64,000 nt of DNA, from assembly GCA_037045455.1 (NCBI GenBank), contig JBAOIN010000005.1, positions 1 through 64,000 of the forward strand, in the 5' to 3' direction. A model generated the notes under the pieces. The model was not told where the DNA came from and made no database searches. It saw only the letters and a program-made list of their open reading frames with translations. Source of the stretch: JADKAV01 sp037045455. Its GTDB lineage: Bacteria > Actinomycetota > Actinomycetes > S36-B12 > UBA10799. Positions 8,903 to 18,848 of this stretch are shown one piece after another. The position numbers and the translations under genes were made by a program. The number at the start of each line of letters is the position of its first letter. The stretch's first letter is position 1.

Positions 8903-10260
8903 GCGTTCATGGTATCGGCGGCGGCCCATCCGACCGCCCCGCGCACCTCGTCGGCGATGTCCACGCTGGTCGCCGGGTATGCCGCCCGCCGGCCTGCTTC
9001 ACCATGCACGAACGCGGCGCAGGCAGCGATCCTGGCCATCGTCGGCAGGTCGGGTTCGCGGCCGGCGAAGTGCCGCGCGAGCATGCCGCCGAGCAAACCA
9101 GACAGCACATCGCCGCTGCCAGCGGCAGCGAGGTTCGGGCTGCTGTGGGTGTTGATGAAGACCTGGCCACCGGGTTCGGCGACGACGGTCACCGCACCCT
9201 TGAGCAGCACCACGACGTTGAGTTCCGCAGCCGCCCGGCGCACGGCTGCGATCCGGTCGGCACCGACTTCGTACCCCAGCCGTTCGAATTCGCCGGTGTG
9301 CGGTGTGATGACCACGGCGCCGGGCCGTACGTGGCGCAACGCCTCGGCATCCAGCACCGTCGGGCGCCCGGACTCCAGCGCCTCGTCGACGGCGGCGGTG
9401 AGTCGCTGCTCGTCGGCCAGGCCCGGACCAACCACGTACGCGTCGGTGCGGCCGGGGGCGGCCACCACATCGGGGTAGCCACCTACCGGGGAACGAACCA
9501 TTCCGGCGCCGGAGTGCCGGGCACCCATCACGCACAGGTGACCAGCGCCGGGGTACTCCTGTGAGCCGGCCTGCACACTCACCACGCCACGCGTGTACTT
9601 GTTGTCGGCGAAGCCGGGGGCGGGCAGGAACATCGCTGCGTCGTGGCGCTCCACGACCTCAACCGTGGCCGCTGGCAGCGTCAGACCGATGTCGACCAGA
9701 TGCACATCGCCGCAAATGTCCGGCCGCAGCACCACGCCGGGCTTCAAGGTGCCGAACGTAACTGTGTGATCCGCCCGCCATACCTCGCCAGGGACGTCAC
9801 CGTTGTCGGGCTGCAACCCGCTGGGGAGGTCGACTGCGATGGTGAGTTCGGCGTCGATCGCATCCCGGATGGCTGCGGCGTCGGCTCGCAATGGCCCCGT
9901 GCCGCCGATTCCGACCACGGCATCCAGCACCGCATCGGCCCGTCGCGGTTGTCTGGTCCGACCCCCGGCAGCCCGCAGGCCTTCCGAGTGCAGGGTCTTC
10001 GAGGTGGGCACGATGTCCACCTGCACCCCGCGCCTGGCCAGCTGGGCGGCGGCGAACAGAGCGTCGCCCCCGTTGTTACCCGACCCCGCGACGACCGCCA
10101 GGCGTACCCCGGGCAGGCGTCCGAACGTGTTCTTGATCAAGGCGGCCGTCGTGGTGGCCAGGCCGGTCGCAGCCCATTGCATGAGCGCGCCGTCGGGCAG
10201 TTGGGCCATCAACACGGCCTCCGCAGCCCGGATGGTCGCAACGTCGTGGACGGGCTTCAT
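8899..10260 (-). CDS. nnr: Bifunctional NAD(P)H-hydrate epimerase/ADP-dependent dehydratase
   Basis: Metabolite-repair enzyme of about 453 residues that epimerises and dehydrates damaged NAD(P)HX. The N-terminal YjeF_N epimerase domain (about 1-210) carries GSGNNGGDALFAA. The C-terminal YjeF_C/ribokinase-like dehydratase domain (about 230-445) carries ITPHTGEFERL and the signature NLAAAGSGDVLSG. The ATG at 10260 fits the family start (MKPVHDVATIRAAEAVLM). The open frame further upstream runs into a palindromic element and is not coding. It is the first gene of the operon ending in tsaD and follows eno on the same strand. Confidence 0.93.
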   Translation of the reverse strand: MKPVHDVATIRAAEAVLMAQLPDGALMQWAATGLATTTAALIKNTFGRLPGVRLAVVAGSGNNGGDALFAAAQLARRGVQVDIVPTSKTLHSEGLRAAGGRTRQPRRADAVLDAVVGIGGTGPLRADAAAIRDAIDAELTIAVDLPSGLQPDNGDVPGEVWRADHTVTFGTLKPGVVLRPDICGDVHLVDIGLTLPAATVEVVERHDAAMFLPAPGFADNKYTRGVVSVQAGSQEYPGAGHLCVMGARHSGAGMVRSPVGGYPDVVAAPGRTDAYVVGPGLADEQRLTAAVDEALESGRPTVLDAEALRHVRPGAVVITPHTGEFERLGYEVGADRIAAVRRAAAELNVVVLLKGAVTVVAEPGGQVFINTHSSPNLAAAGSGDVLSGLLGGMLARHFAGREPDLPTMARIAACAAFVHGEAGRRAAYPATSVDIADEVRGAVGWAAADTMNA

Positions 10261-10267
10261 GCCCAGC

Positions 10268-10409
10268 CGTTCGAAACCTGGCCGCCCAGCCGACTCTCGG
10301 CCAGCTTCTGACGAGTTGAATGCGGACAATTGCCTCGAAACGGCCTGAAATCCCGACACAACGTGGCCGGCCGAGGTGAAAACTCGGATCCGCGGCCAGG
10401 TTTCGAACG
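10268..10409. repeat. Large foldback element between eno and nnr
   Basis: The ends are an 18-bp perfect inverted repeat, CGTTCGAAACCTGGCCGC at 10268-10285 and its complement at 10392-10409. Further partial complementarity lies inside (GACTCTCGGCC against GGCCGAGGTG, and GAGTT against AACTC). The 142-nt unit begins 8 nt after the eno stop and ends 7 nt before the nnr start. It has the same placement as the other palindromic elements here but no recognisable sequence match to them. Confidence 0.7.
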
Positions 10410-10417
10410 CAATGGAC

Positions 10418-11698
10418 TCAGCCCTTGAACCTCGGGAACGTCGCCCTGCCGATGTAGCTGGCGGCGTCGTCGAGCTCCTCCTCGATCCGCAGCAGCTGGT
10501 TGTACTTCGCGACGCGCTCGGAGCGGGCCGGGGCGCCGGTCTTGATCTGCCCGCAGTTGGTCGCCACGGCCAGGTCGGCGATCGTGGTGTCCTCGGTCTC
10601 TCCGGACCGGTGGCTCATCATGCAGGCGTAGCCCGAGCGATGCGCCAGAGCGACCGCGTCCAGCGTCTCCGTGAGCGAGCCGATCTGGTTGACCTTGACC
10701 AGCAGCGCGTTGGCGGCGGCTTTCTCGATGCCGTCGGCCAGGCGCACCGGGTTGGTGACGAACAGGTCGTCCCCGACCAACTGCACCTTAGAGCCCAGTG
10801 AGGATGTGAGGTCCACCCATCCCTGCCAGTCGTCCTCGGCCAGCGGGTCCTCGATGCTCACCAGCGGGTAGGCGTCGACGAGTTCGGCGTAGTACTGCGC
10901 CATCTGCTCAGCCGATCGCTGGGCACCTTCGAACGTGTAGCTTCCGTCGCTGAAGAACTCGGTGCTGGCCACGTCCAGCGCCAGCGCCACGTCGCTGACC
11001 CAGCGCCAGTCCGGCCTTCTCAACCGCGGCCGCGATCAGGTCCAGCGCCTCGCGGTTGTTGGGCAGGTCCGGAGCGAAACCGCCCTCGTCGCCTAGCCCG
11101 GTCGCCAGGCCGCGCTCCTTGAGCACCGACTTCAGGCTGTGGTAGACCTCTGCACCCATCCGCAGCAGCGGTCGGAGAAGTCCTCGGCACCGATCGGGGC
11201 GATCATGAACTCCTGAATGTCCACGCCGGTGTCGGCGTGGGCGCCACCGTTGAGGATGTTCATCATCGGCACGGGCAGCACGTGTGCCTGCGGGCCCCCG
11301 ACGTAGCGGAACAGCGGCAGGTCGGCGGATTCGGCGGCGGCAATCGCAACAGCCAAGGACACGCCCAGGATGGCGTTGGCCCCTAGCCGACTCTTGTTCG
11401 GCGTGCCGTCGAGGTCGATCATGATCTGGTCGATCAGGCGCTGCTCGCTGGCCTCGCAGCCCTCGACCTCCGGCGCGATCTCGTCCTCGACTGCGGCCAC
11501 TGCCTCCAGCACGCCCTTGCCTAGGTAGCGGTCTCCGCCATCACGGCGCTCGCTGGCCTCGAACGCACCGGTGGAGGCGCCACTGGGAACCGCGGCCCGG
11601 CCCAACGACCCGTCCTCGAGCCCGACTTCCACCTCGACGGTCGGGTTCCCCCGCGAATCGAGGATCTCCCGGGCGATGACTGCTTCGATAAGGGCCAC
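10418..11698 (-). CDS. eno: Enolase (two single-base frameshifts in this sequence)
   Basis: Glycolytic enolase, 2-phosphoglycerate to phosphoenolpyruvate. The GTG at 11698 has a strong AAGGAGG nearby and opens with ALIEAVIAREILDSRGNP. The frame breaks near 11170, where FMIAPIGAEDFS continues in another frame as LLRMGAEVYHSL, and again near 11000-11015, where VEKAGL continues as SDVALALDVAS. Concatenated, the three segments cover the full family of about 425 residues, with GDEGGFAP, the metal-binding SIEDPLAEDDW, LLVKVNQIGSLTET and the late MMSHRSGETEDT. Both breaks look like one missing or extra base. Since enolase is normally essential and every motif survives, I take this as sequence error, not decay. 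Confidence 0.93.
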
Positions 11699-11808
11699 TG
11701 TTCCTCCTTGTTCGGCTGCTTCCGAGCCTACCGAAGGCCTGGCGGTGGCCAGGGTCATGCTTCAGAAGTACGCATGTGTGCAGTTTCGGACGGATGCTGT
11801 GAGGGGAC

Positions 11809-12450
11809 TTACTCGGCTGCCCGCAGCCGATCGCGCAGCCGGCCAGCAGCAGCCCGCGCCGAAGCGTCGGCGTCCACGCCGCGAACCCTGGCTGCCGCGA
11901 CCAACTCGAGAATCGCCTCGCCCACGTCCATCTCGTCGAGAACGGAAGCCAGCCGCGGGTCGGGAGCGGGCACCGGCACTCCGCCCTTCTCGGCGCGGTG
12001 CAGTAACTTCTCGATCAACGGAAGCGCCGGCATGGCCATGGGAACTCCGTCGGTCACCGAGGTGCGCCCCTTTTCCGCGCGCTTGCGCTCGAACCAGGCG
12101 GCTTCGACGTCGTCCGCGGTCTGCGCCGACTCGTCGCCGAACACGTGGGGATGCCGCGCTACCAGCTTGTCCGCGATACCGCCGGCCACGTCGTCGATGT
12201 CGAATCCCGCTGCCCCCGCCGCCTCCTGCCCGATCCGGGCGTGGAACACCACTTGCAACAGCAGGTCGCCGAGCTCCTCCACCATCGCGTCCCGGTCTTG
12301 CGCGTCGATCGCCTCGATCGTCTCGTAAGTCTCCTCGACCAAGTACTGCACGAGACTGGCGTGGGTCTGCTCGGCGTCCCACGGGCACCCACCGGGCGAA
12401 CGCAGGCGGTCCATGACCGCCACGAGCTCCAGCAGGCGCTGCCCGGTCAC
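11809..12450 (-). CDS. mazG: MazG-type nucleoside triphosphate pyrophosphohydrolase
   Basis: House-cleaning all-alpha NTP pyrophosphohydrolase of 213 residues. The MazG signature is complete: CPWDAEQTHASL, then the metal-binding EETYETIEAI and EELGDLLLQVVFHA. The second half (DIDDVAGGIADKLVARHPHVFG, KLLHRAEKGG) matches actinobacterial single-unit MazG proteins. The ATG at 12450 overlaps the lipoprotein stop by 4 nt (ATGA), so it is translated after the SurA-like gene. The 110 nt to eno show no feature beyond eno's ribosome binding site. Confidence 0.92.
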   Translation of the reverse strand: MTGQRLLELVAVMDRLRSPGGCPWDAEQTHASLVQYLVEETYETIEAIDAQDRDAMVEELGDLLLQVVFHARIGQEAAGAAGFDIDDVAGGIADKLVARHPHVFGDESAQTADDVEAAWFERKRAEKGRTSVTDGVPMAMPALPLIEKLLHRAEKGGVPVPAPDPRLASVLDEMDVGEAILELVAAARVRGVDADASARAAAGRLRDRLRAAE

Positions 12451-13058
12451 GAAGCCGGCTGCAGTTGCGGCGTCTGGGTCTGCACAACCGGCGTCGACAG
12501 ATCATCGGGAAGCGCGCCGACCGTCAACTGCTCGGCGTCCCAGGTGCCGAACCGAGGGCTGACCTGCGGGTCGAGCTCGTCGCTGAGCGCCTGCACCGCC
12601 GTGACCAGGCCGGTCTGTCCGCTGGCATCGTCGCCGGTGATCGTGGTCTGACTCAGCTTGTCGATCAGCAGCGAGGTGCGCACGGCGTCCGCAATGTCCT
12701 CGGGCAGCACCCCGGCCTGCAACGCGCCGTTCTCGAACGCCTCCTGGCCCCCGGACTTCTCGGTCTCGTCAGTGATGGTCTGGTCGACCTCACCCTTGCT
12801 CACCGAGATCCCCTTCTGAGCGGCCAGCTCGTCGACCATCTGTGCGACCATCCAGCGCGAGAGCACGGCCTGGGAGACCTGGTCACTGGCGGGGATGCCC
12901 AACTTCTCGGTCAGGGTCGTGACTGTCTGGCCGAGTTCGGTGTCGGTGAGCCGGGCGTCGCCCACGACCGCGGCGGAACCGGCGAGAGTCTGCTGCCCAC
13001 ATCCGGTGAGCAGTAGTCCGGCCAGCACGACGACGGGGGTAACGGTCTTCAATCGCAC
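12447..13058 (-). CDS. SurA-N-like lipoprotein
   Basis: Predicted lipoprotein of 203 residues. The signal is KTVTPVVVLAGLLLTGC with lipobox LTGC (lipidated Cys about 20). The mature part (VVGDARLTDTELGQTV ... DQVSQAVLSRWMVAQMVDELA) resembles the N-terminal chaperone domain of SurA/PrsA-like peptidyl-prolyl isomerases, but no isomerase domain follows. Related proteins sit between mfd and mazG in many actinobacteria, and here the gene overlaps mazG by 4 nt. A role in folding exported proteins is inferred from the family. Confidence 0.8.
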   Translation of the reverse strand: MRLKTVTPVVVLAGLLLTGCGQQTLAGSAAVVGDARLTDTELGQTVTTLTEKLGIPASDQVSQAVLSRWMVAQMVDELAAQKGISVSKGEVDQTITDETEKSGGQEAFENGALQAGVLPEDIADAVRTSLLIDKLSQTTITGDDASGQTGLVTAVQALSDELDPQVSPRFGTWDAEQLTVGALPDDLSTPVVQTQTPQLQPAS

Positions 13059-13341
13059 ACCTGCGAGATTACGCCGTGGTCGTGACCGGCAGCATCACCG
13101 ACTCGATCAGGCGGGTAGTCCGGACTAAGCCGACACTCATGACGGTCAGGGGGGCAGCGGGCCGGGACCCGGCCGATTAGGAGCGGGCCAGAGGCGAGTT
13201 AACGAGCGGCAGTTGAGCATTGCTTCTTGTACTGCTACGGAGTCAACACGCCGCTGTGTCCGCGATTTGGGGGACAGCAAGGCGATTGCTTGCATGGCCG
13301 AGAGCGGGACTCTTGAGGGAGGGCATGAGAAGGAGATGCAC

Positions 13342-14496
13342 GTGACCTCGAAGGGCGCTCGAATGCCAGGCAGAGTCCAAACTGTCAGTCTGACCTGCTC
13401 GCTGCTAGTGGGTCTCGCACCAGCAGGTGCTGCCTTCGCCAACGTCGGACCCAAGACCGCTATTGCTGCAACCAAGCAGGAACATCACTCCGGCAAGGTG
13501 GACAAGTCCTTCAGGCGGGTGAAGATCGGACTCACCGACGGCGTCAGTTCCGGCGCGAGCGTCACCCTGAATAGCGACAACAACCTCACTCTCATTGCGA
13601 ACGCGGGAGCCTGGCGCGATCTGGGCACCTCTGCACAGGTGCTGCGGATTGGGACCAACGGTGGATTGCTGGACGCGGACTTCGAGGTCCCGCCCGAGAT
13701 GGCGGAAACGATCAAGTTGGCCGAGCAGACTGGCTTGGGTTCGCCTTGGCACGCGCAACCTGACGGGTCGGTCCTGATCATGACTCCCGTCGCGCTGATG
13801 CGGCTCACATCGACCGGCGCCGTCGACGCCGGCTTCACCTCCCCAGCCCTTGGGAAGGGGGACGTGTTTCTTGGATTGGCCTCCGCTAATGCGGGCCGCT
13901 TCTGGGTGATGACGCTCGCCAGCACAGGCGGAGAGACGCTCATGCGCATCAATGGCGATGGCAGCATTGACAAATCGTTTGCTCCCTTCAAGGTTCGTGG
14001 CGTGGGCGGTTACCCGATCACGGGTACGGGCTACGAAGACGCTCTGGCCTACGACGGACGGGTCTTGCGGAGAATCAGGGTGGACGGGTCCATCGATCCT
14101 TCGTTCTCCTACAAGCGTCAAAACTTGGGTGTCGAACGGTTACCGGGAGGCCGCACGTTGCTGGAATGGAACAAGGATCCGCGCCGGGTGAGCCATCTGG
14201 CGGTTCTGAAGCCCAACGGCTCGGTGGATCGGTCATTTCGGTTCCGCAATCCCGACAAGCTCTGGGTGAACAAAATCATTGCGCAGGGGCGGAACCTCGT
14301 AGTCCAAGGATCGGAGGCAGGCGTCCGGCCGAGGCTGTTCCGGATCAGGGCCAATGGCTCGGTGGACAGGACCTTCCATGCTCCCCGCATGTGGGTCGAT
14401 GATTGGGCCATCCAATCCGATGGACGCATTGTTGTTGCTGGGCGTGACGCGGAGAACCCCAAGACGAAGCCGGGCTTCGTCATCCGGCTTCTCTGA
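13342..14496 (+). CDS. Secreted delta-60 repeat protein
   Basis: Exported protein of about 384 residues. The GTG at 13342 follows AAGGAG with six bases between. A longer frame upstream is rejected. The signal region is VSLTCSLLVGLAPAGAAFA. The mature protein is built of repeats ending in G-S-[IV]-D-x-[ST]-F: TGAVDAGF, DGSIDKSF, DGSIDPSF, NGSVDRSF and NGSVDRTF. This is the delta-60 (DUF5122) repeat, which is predicted to form a beta-propeller. The gene is on the opposite strand to everything around it and is less GC-biased than its neighbours. It interrupts the usual lipoprotein-mfd adjacency, consistent with insertion. The ligand is unknown. The 283 nt before it holds only a short GC hairpin near 13160-13174. 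Confidence 0.8.
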   Translation: MTSKGARMPGRVQTVSLTCSLLVGLAPAGAAFANVGPKTAIAATKQEHHSGKVDKSFRRVKIGLTDGVSSGASVTLNSDNNLTLIANAGAWRDLGTSAQVLRIGTNGGLLDADFEVPPEMAETIKLAEQTGLGSPWHAQPDGSVLIMTPVALMRLTSTGAVDAGFTSPALGKGDVFLGLASANAGRFWVMTLASTGGETLMRINGDGSIDKSFAPFKVRGVGGYPITGTGYEDALAYDGRVLRRIRVDGSIDPSFSYKRQNLGVERLPGGRTLLEWNKDPRRVSHLAVLKPNGSVDRSFRFRNPDKLWVNKIIAQGRNLVVQGSEAGVRPRLFRIRANGSVDRTFHAPRMWVDDWAIQSDGRIVVAGRDAENPKTKPGFVIRLL

Positions 14497-14566
14497 GACC
14501 TCCGCGATTCACCGCGACGATCTGAAAGAACCGCGCCATTCCGCCCGCCGGGCAGCACCGACGCGG

Positions 14567-14959
14567 TTACAAAGCATCGGAACAGGCGAGGTTCAACGTC
14601 CGGGCCGCGTCCCGCATGCGCCTGTCCCTAGTGACGATCGTGACCGGGGCGGGCAGCATTGCTGCTGTCGCGAGGTGGATGGCATCCAGCGACTTCACGT
14701 GGGTCTCGATGGCCGCCGCCAACTGCAGGACCGAGTCGGAGATCCCGAGCAACTCGCAGCGTTGCAGCACGAAGCGAGCCCGTGCTGGGTCGAGGCCTTC
14801 ACGTCTCAGGACCCTGGCCAACTCGAGTTGCAGGAGCTTGGATGAGGCCACAAGGATTCCGGCTTCCCGCTGCTCATCCAGCCACGTCCGGATTGCAGCA
14901 TCGGGCCTTTCGAGGACGGCCAACAGTGCGACTGACGTGTCCAGATAAAGGCTCGTCAA
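14567..14959 (-). CDS. vapC: PIN-domain ribonuclease toxin (VapC-like)
   Basis: Toxin of a type II VapBC-like pair, 130 residues, single PIN domain. The acidic residues expected to bind Mg2+ are present: Asp7 in LYLDTSVAL, Glu46 in LLQLELARV, Asp92 in SLDAIHLA and Asp112 in VTRDRRM. It overlaps the antitoxin gene by 4 nt (ATGA), the usual arrangement that keeps toxin synthesis coupled to antitoxin. Cleavage of tRNA or rRNA is known for the family; the target here is not visible from sequence. Confidence 0.9.
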   Translation of the reverse strand: MTSLYLDTSVALLAVLERPDAAIRTWLDEQREAGILVASSKLLQLELARVLRREGLDPARARFVLQRCELLGISDSVLQLAAAIETHVKSLDAIHLATAAMLPAPVTIVTRDRRMRDAARTLNLACSDAL

Positions 14960-15237
14960 CGGTCGCCTCGGATGTCGTCCACCAACGCCTCGATCTCGTC
15001 AGCTGTGTAGGGCCGGGTGGCAGGCTCGTCGTCTGGCCAGGACTCCGGGTTCTCACTAGCAGTTGTCAACAAGCCCTGTCGCCGCCAGTGCTCTAAGGGA
15101 TCGACTGCCAGTTGCGCCTGCTCGATACGCCACTTCGGAATTCCGCGCTCTGTGACGATCACGGTCTCACCAGCCTCGACCTGAGCCAGCACTTTAGCCG
15201 TCTGCTGATTCAACTCGCGTTTGGTGATGGTCTTCAT
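14956..15237 (-). CDS. vapB: Phd/YefM-family antitoxin (VapB-like)
   Basis: Antitoxin of 93 residues. The N-terminal DNA-binding part, TITKRELNQQTAKVLAQVEAGETVIVTERGIP, is a Phd/YefM fold (about 1-50). The acidic C-terminus (DDEPATRPYTADEIEALVDDIRGD) would wrap the PIN toxin. The start lies only 21 nt after the mfd stop on the same strand, so readthrough from mfd is possible. An AT-rich palindromic stretch at 15246-15259 is a plausible autoregulatory site. Confidence 0.88.
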   Translation of the reverse strand: MKTITKRELNQQTAKVLAQVEAGETVIVTERGIPKWRIEQAQLAVDPLEHWRRQGLLTTASENPESWPDDEPATRPYTADEIEALVDDIRGDR

Positions 15238-15245
15238 GAAGCCAA

Positions 15246-15259
15246 AGTACTACATATGT
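15246..15259 (-). promoter_or_regulatory. Candidate VapB operator/promoter core
   Basis: AGTACT and ACATATGT, two adjacent short palindromes, form an AT-rich island in otherwise GC-rich DNA directly upstream of vapB. Phd-family antitoxins autorepress by binding such palindromes next to the -10 region. The function is inferred only from position and symmetry. Confidence 0.3.
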
Positions 15260-18200
15260 CAGACAACTACTACCGACTCGATCACGCTTCGCACCCACTG
15301 CAGCAGGTCGTGATCGGCGAGCGGTTTCGCACCCAAGCCCGGTCCCTTCGGAACCGGGATCAGCACCGTCCCCGACGCGGCTTTGTAGAGGCTGCCCGGA
15401 TACAGCCGGCTCAAGCGCAGCGTTCGGCTCTCGGGCAGGTGAACGGGCGCAAAGCGGATCCTCGTACCCGCGGTTACCACGTCGGTGATCCCGGCACTGC
15501 GTGCAAGCAGTCGCAACCGCGCGACCTCGACCAGCACCAGCACCGGACGTGGCAACGGGCCGTAGCGGTCGGTCATCTCGGCCACGAACTCGGCCACATC
15601 GGTCTCGCTGGTCGCCTGGGCCAGCGTGGTGTAGGCCATCAGGCGCAGCCGCTCGTCCGGAACGTAGTCGTGCGGGAGGCGGGCGTTGACCGGCAGTTCG
15701 ATCCGGACCTCAGGCTGCTCCTCCTGCCCCTCGCCGCGAACAGCCTGCAGCGCCTCGCCGACCATCCGCACGTACAGGTCGAACCCGATGTTGGCGATGT
15801 GCCCCGACTGTTCACCACCGAGCAGGTTCCCGGCGCCACGGATCTCCAAGTCCTTCATCGCCACCGCCATGCCCGAGCCGAGGTCGGTGTGCGCGGCGAT
15901 CGTCTCCAGCCGGTCGTGCGCAGTCTGCGTCAGCGGCTTCTCGGGCGGGTAGAGGAAGTAGGCGTAAGCCCGCTCCCGCCCGCGTCCGACCCGGCCCCGC
16001 AACTGGTGCAGTTGCGACAGGCCGAAGGCGTCGGAGCGGTCCACGATCAGCGTGTTGGCATTCGGGATGTCCATCCCGGACTCAACGATCGTGGTGCAGA
16101 CGAGCACGTCGACGCGGCCTTCCCAGAAGTCGACAACGGTCTGCTCAAGCGCGGCTTCGGGCATCTGGCCGTGGGCGTGGGCGATGCGCGCCTCGGGCAC
16201 GAGTTCGGACAGGTGCGCGGTGACTCGGTTGATGCTCTCGACCCGGTTGTGGATGAAGAAGACCTGTCCGTCGCGCAGCAACTCCCGCCGGATGGCAGCC
16301 GCGATCTGCTTCTCGTCGTAAGGCCCGACGAACGTCAGCACGGGAAGCCGGTCCTCCGGCGGGGTCTGGATCGTGGAGATCTCCCGGATGCCGGTGACCG
16401 CCATCTCGAGCGTGCGCGGGATCGGCGTAGCAGACATGCTCAGCACGTCGACCGCGTGGCGCAGGGCCTTGATGTGTTCCTTGTGCTCGACCCCGAACCG
16501 CTGCTCCTCGTCAACGATCAGCAGGCCCAGGTTCTTGAACCGGGTGGTCGGGCTCAGGATCCGGTGGGTGGCGATCACGACGTCGACGGTGCCGTCGGCC
16601 ATGCCCTCCAGAATGCGCTTGGCTTCCGCATCGGACTGGAAGCGGGAAAGCGCCCCGACGCGGATCGGGAACGATCCGTACCTGTCGGTGAACGTCTTGT
16701 GGTGCTGCTTGACCAGCAGCGTGGTAGGAACCAGCACTGCCACCTGGCTGCCGTCCTGCACGGCCTTGAACGCCGCTCGCACCGCGATCTCCGTCTTACC
16801 GAAGCCGACGTCCCCGCAGACCAGCCGGTCCATCGGCACCGGCTTCTCCATGTCGGCCTTGACCTCGTCGATCGTCGACTGCTGGTCCGGCGTCTCCTGG
16901 TACGGGAAGGCATCCTCGAGCTCGCGTTGCCAGGGTGTGTCCTGACCGAACGCGTGGCCCTTCGTGGACTGCCGCGCTGCATAGAGCTTGACCAGTTCGG
17001 CGGCGATTTCGCGCATCGCGCGCCTGGCCTTGGACTTCGCCTTCTGCCAGTCCGCGCCGCCCAGCCGGTGCACGACCGGCGCCTCACCGCCGACGTAGCG
17101 GCTGACCTGGTCGAGCTGGTCGGTCGGGCACGTACAGGCGGTCCGGCGGCTGCCCGCGCTTGCCTGCGTACTCCAGGACCAGGTACTCGCGCTTGGCTCC
17201 GGCCACGGTGCGCTGGGTCATCTCGAGGTAGCGGCCCACGCCGTGCTGAACGTGCACGACGAAGTCGCCGGGCTTGAGCGTGAGCGGGTCGAGCGCTTTG
17301 CGGCGCTTGGCCGGCATCTTGGTCACCTGCGTACTCGAGGTGCCGGTCAAGTCCTTCTCGGTGATCAGCACGAGATCGTTGAGGGTGAAGCCGTGCGCGA
17401 GAGACGCTTTGGTGATGTGTACCAATGGGTCCAGCCCGTCGCCGGACACGCGCACGGGAACGTCGAACTCTGAGAGCTGCTCGGCCAGGCGCTTCGCAGG
17501 GCCGCTCGCGCCCATCGCGACGACGACCGGGATGCCCGCGGCAGTCGCGGCCTGCGCGTCCTTGGCCAGCGCCGCGACGTCACCGCGGTAGACGGGCGCC
17601 GGCTTCAATCCCGCCACAACTGTTCCGAGTGTGCCCATCCCGCTGATCGGCAGACCGCGCCGGCCCGCCTGCTCGCCGAGCTCCTCAGGACTTCGGTACG
17701 CCGCCCGGCTCAGGTCCAGCGGTACGGCGTTGCCCACGGCGGCGTTGTGCCAGCCCGCCTGCAGGAACTCCTCGGAAGTCCGCACCAAGTCGACGGCGCG
17801 GGCAGCGATCCGCTCCGGATTGACATTGACGATCGGCGTGCCTTCCGGCAGCAGGTCCAGCAGCGAGATCATTTCGTCGCACAGCACCGGAGCCAGCGAC
17901 TCCATGCCCTCGACGGGGATGCCCGCCGCAAGATCGCCCAGCACATCCGCGACGTGCGGATAGGTGGTCTGCAGGCCTTTTGCACGTTCCCGTACCTGCG
18001 GGGTCAACAGCAGTTCCCGCACGACCGGCAGCGACAGCGGAGTCTCGCGGGCGCCGATGCTGCGCTGGTCGCTCACCGCGAACATGCGGAGTTGGTCGAC
18101 CTCGTCACCGAAGAACTCCACGCGGGTCGGGTGCTCGTCGGTCGGCACGAACACGTCGAGGATGCCGCCGCGCACGGCGAATTGGCCACGGCGTTCGACC

Positions 18201-18676
18201 ATCGGCACCCGTTCGTACCCGGCCCGCACGAGCCGTTCCACGACCTGGTCGAAACCGGGCTCATCACCGGCGCGCAGCACCAGCGGCCTTTCCTGCGTGA
18301 GGTCGGCGGCGAACGGCTGCATGAGCGCCCGGATCGGGACGAGCAGGACGTCGGGCAGGGTGCCGGCTGCGACGTCGGCGATCACGGCCATCCTGCGGCC
18401 CACGGTCTCGGCGGTCGGGCTCAAGCGTTCATGGGGCAGGGTCTCCCAGGCCGGGAACACCGCGGCCCTGCGCCCGAGGTCGCGCAGGCTGGCCTGGAGG
18501 TCCTGCGCATGGCGTCCGGTCGCGGTGACGGCCACGACGGGTCGCTGGGTCAGGGCGAGCAGGAACGGCTCGGCGCCAGCGACCACGGCAACGTCACCGC
18601 CGGTGGGCAAGCCTTCGAGCCAGGTCGCGATATCCGGGAGGGCGCCGAGCCGGCCAGCGACATCGGCGAGAATCAC
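15259..18676 (-). CDS. mfd: Transcription-repair coupling factor Mfd (one frameshift in this sequence)
   Basis: DNA translocase that removes stalled RNA polymerase and recruits UvrA, about 1139 residues in total. The N-terminal part (18676 to about 17128) has the UvrB-like region (VPMVERRGQFAVRGGILDVF) and the CarD-like RNA-polymerase-interaction domain (KPGDFVVHVQHGVGRY). The C-terminal part has the helicase motifs VCGDVGFGKTE, VDEEQRFGV and MSATPIPRTL, the RIAHAHGQM region and the TRCF domain. The frame changes at the GGG run 17126-17128: removing one base joins RLYVP directly to TDQLDQVSRYVGG. The gene is otherwise complete, so the break is probably a sequencing indel. Confidence 0.95.
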
Positions 18677-18737
18677 TCTTCCCAGGCTACGCGGGATGTT
18701 GTGGATCGCTCACGCCGCTGTTCGCTTTGGAAGTCGC

Positions 18738-18825
18738 AATCCGTGAGCACTCTGGGCATCGGTGAGCACGCCGGGCGCCCAAACGGCGTCCATATGGCTA
18801 ACGGATGCCCGGAATGCTCACAAAT
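18738..18825. repeat. ATCSGTKA palindromic element, subfamily A copy 1
   Basis: The left arm has ATCCGTGA and ATCGGTGA 19 nt apart. The right arm has the inverted ATCCGTTA and, in the outer position, a decayed ATTTGTGA. The centre GGGCGCCCAAA and the right arm CTAACGGATGCCCGGAATGC are shared with the copy at 40187-40276. It lies 23 nt past the cysQ stop and upstream of mfd. Confidence 0.9.
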
Positions 18826-18848
18826 CGGCCGGTGAGTGCTTCCCTATG

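Noticed and set aside
7898..9478. Plus-strand open frame of 526 codons
   Set aside because: It spans alr and nnr in antisense. Both minus-strand genes have complete motifs, and the frame shows no protein-like features.
13160..13174. Terminator near 13160-13174 (GGCCGGGACCCGGCC)
   Set aside because: A short GC palindrome with a one-base centre cannot form a normal loop. It lies upstream of the minus-strand lipoprotein gene, not after a stop codon.
15112..17277. Long plus-strand open frame of 721 codons
   Set aside because: It is antisense to mfd, whose protein motifs are unmistakable. Long antisense frames are expected in GC-rich DNA, and the translation is Arg/Gly/His-rich with no domain.
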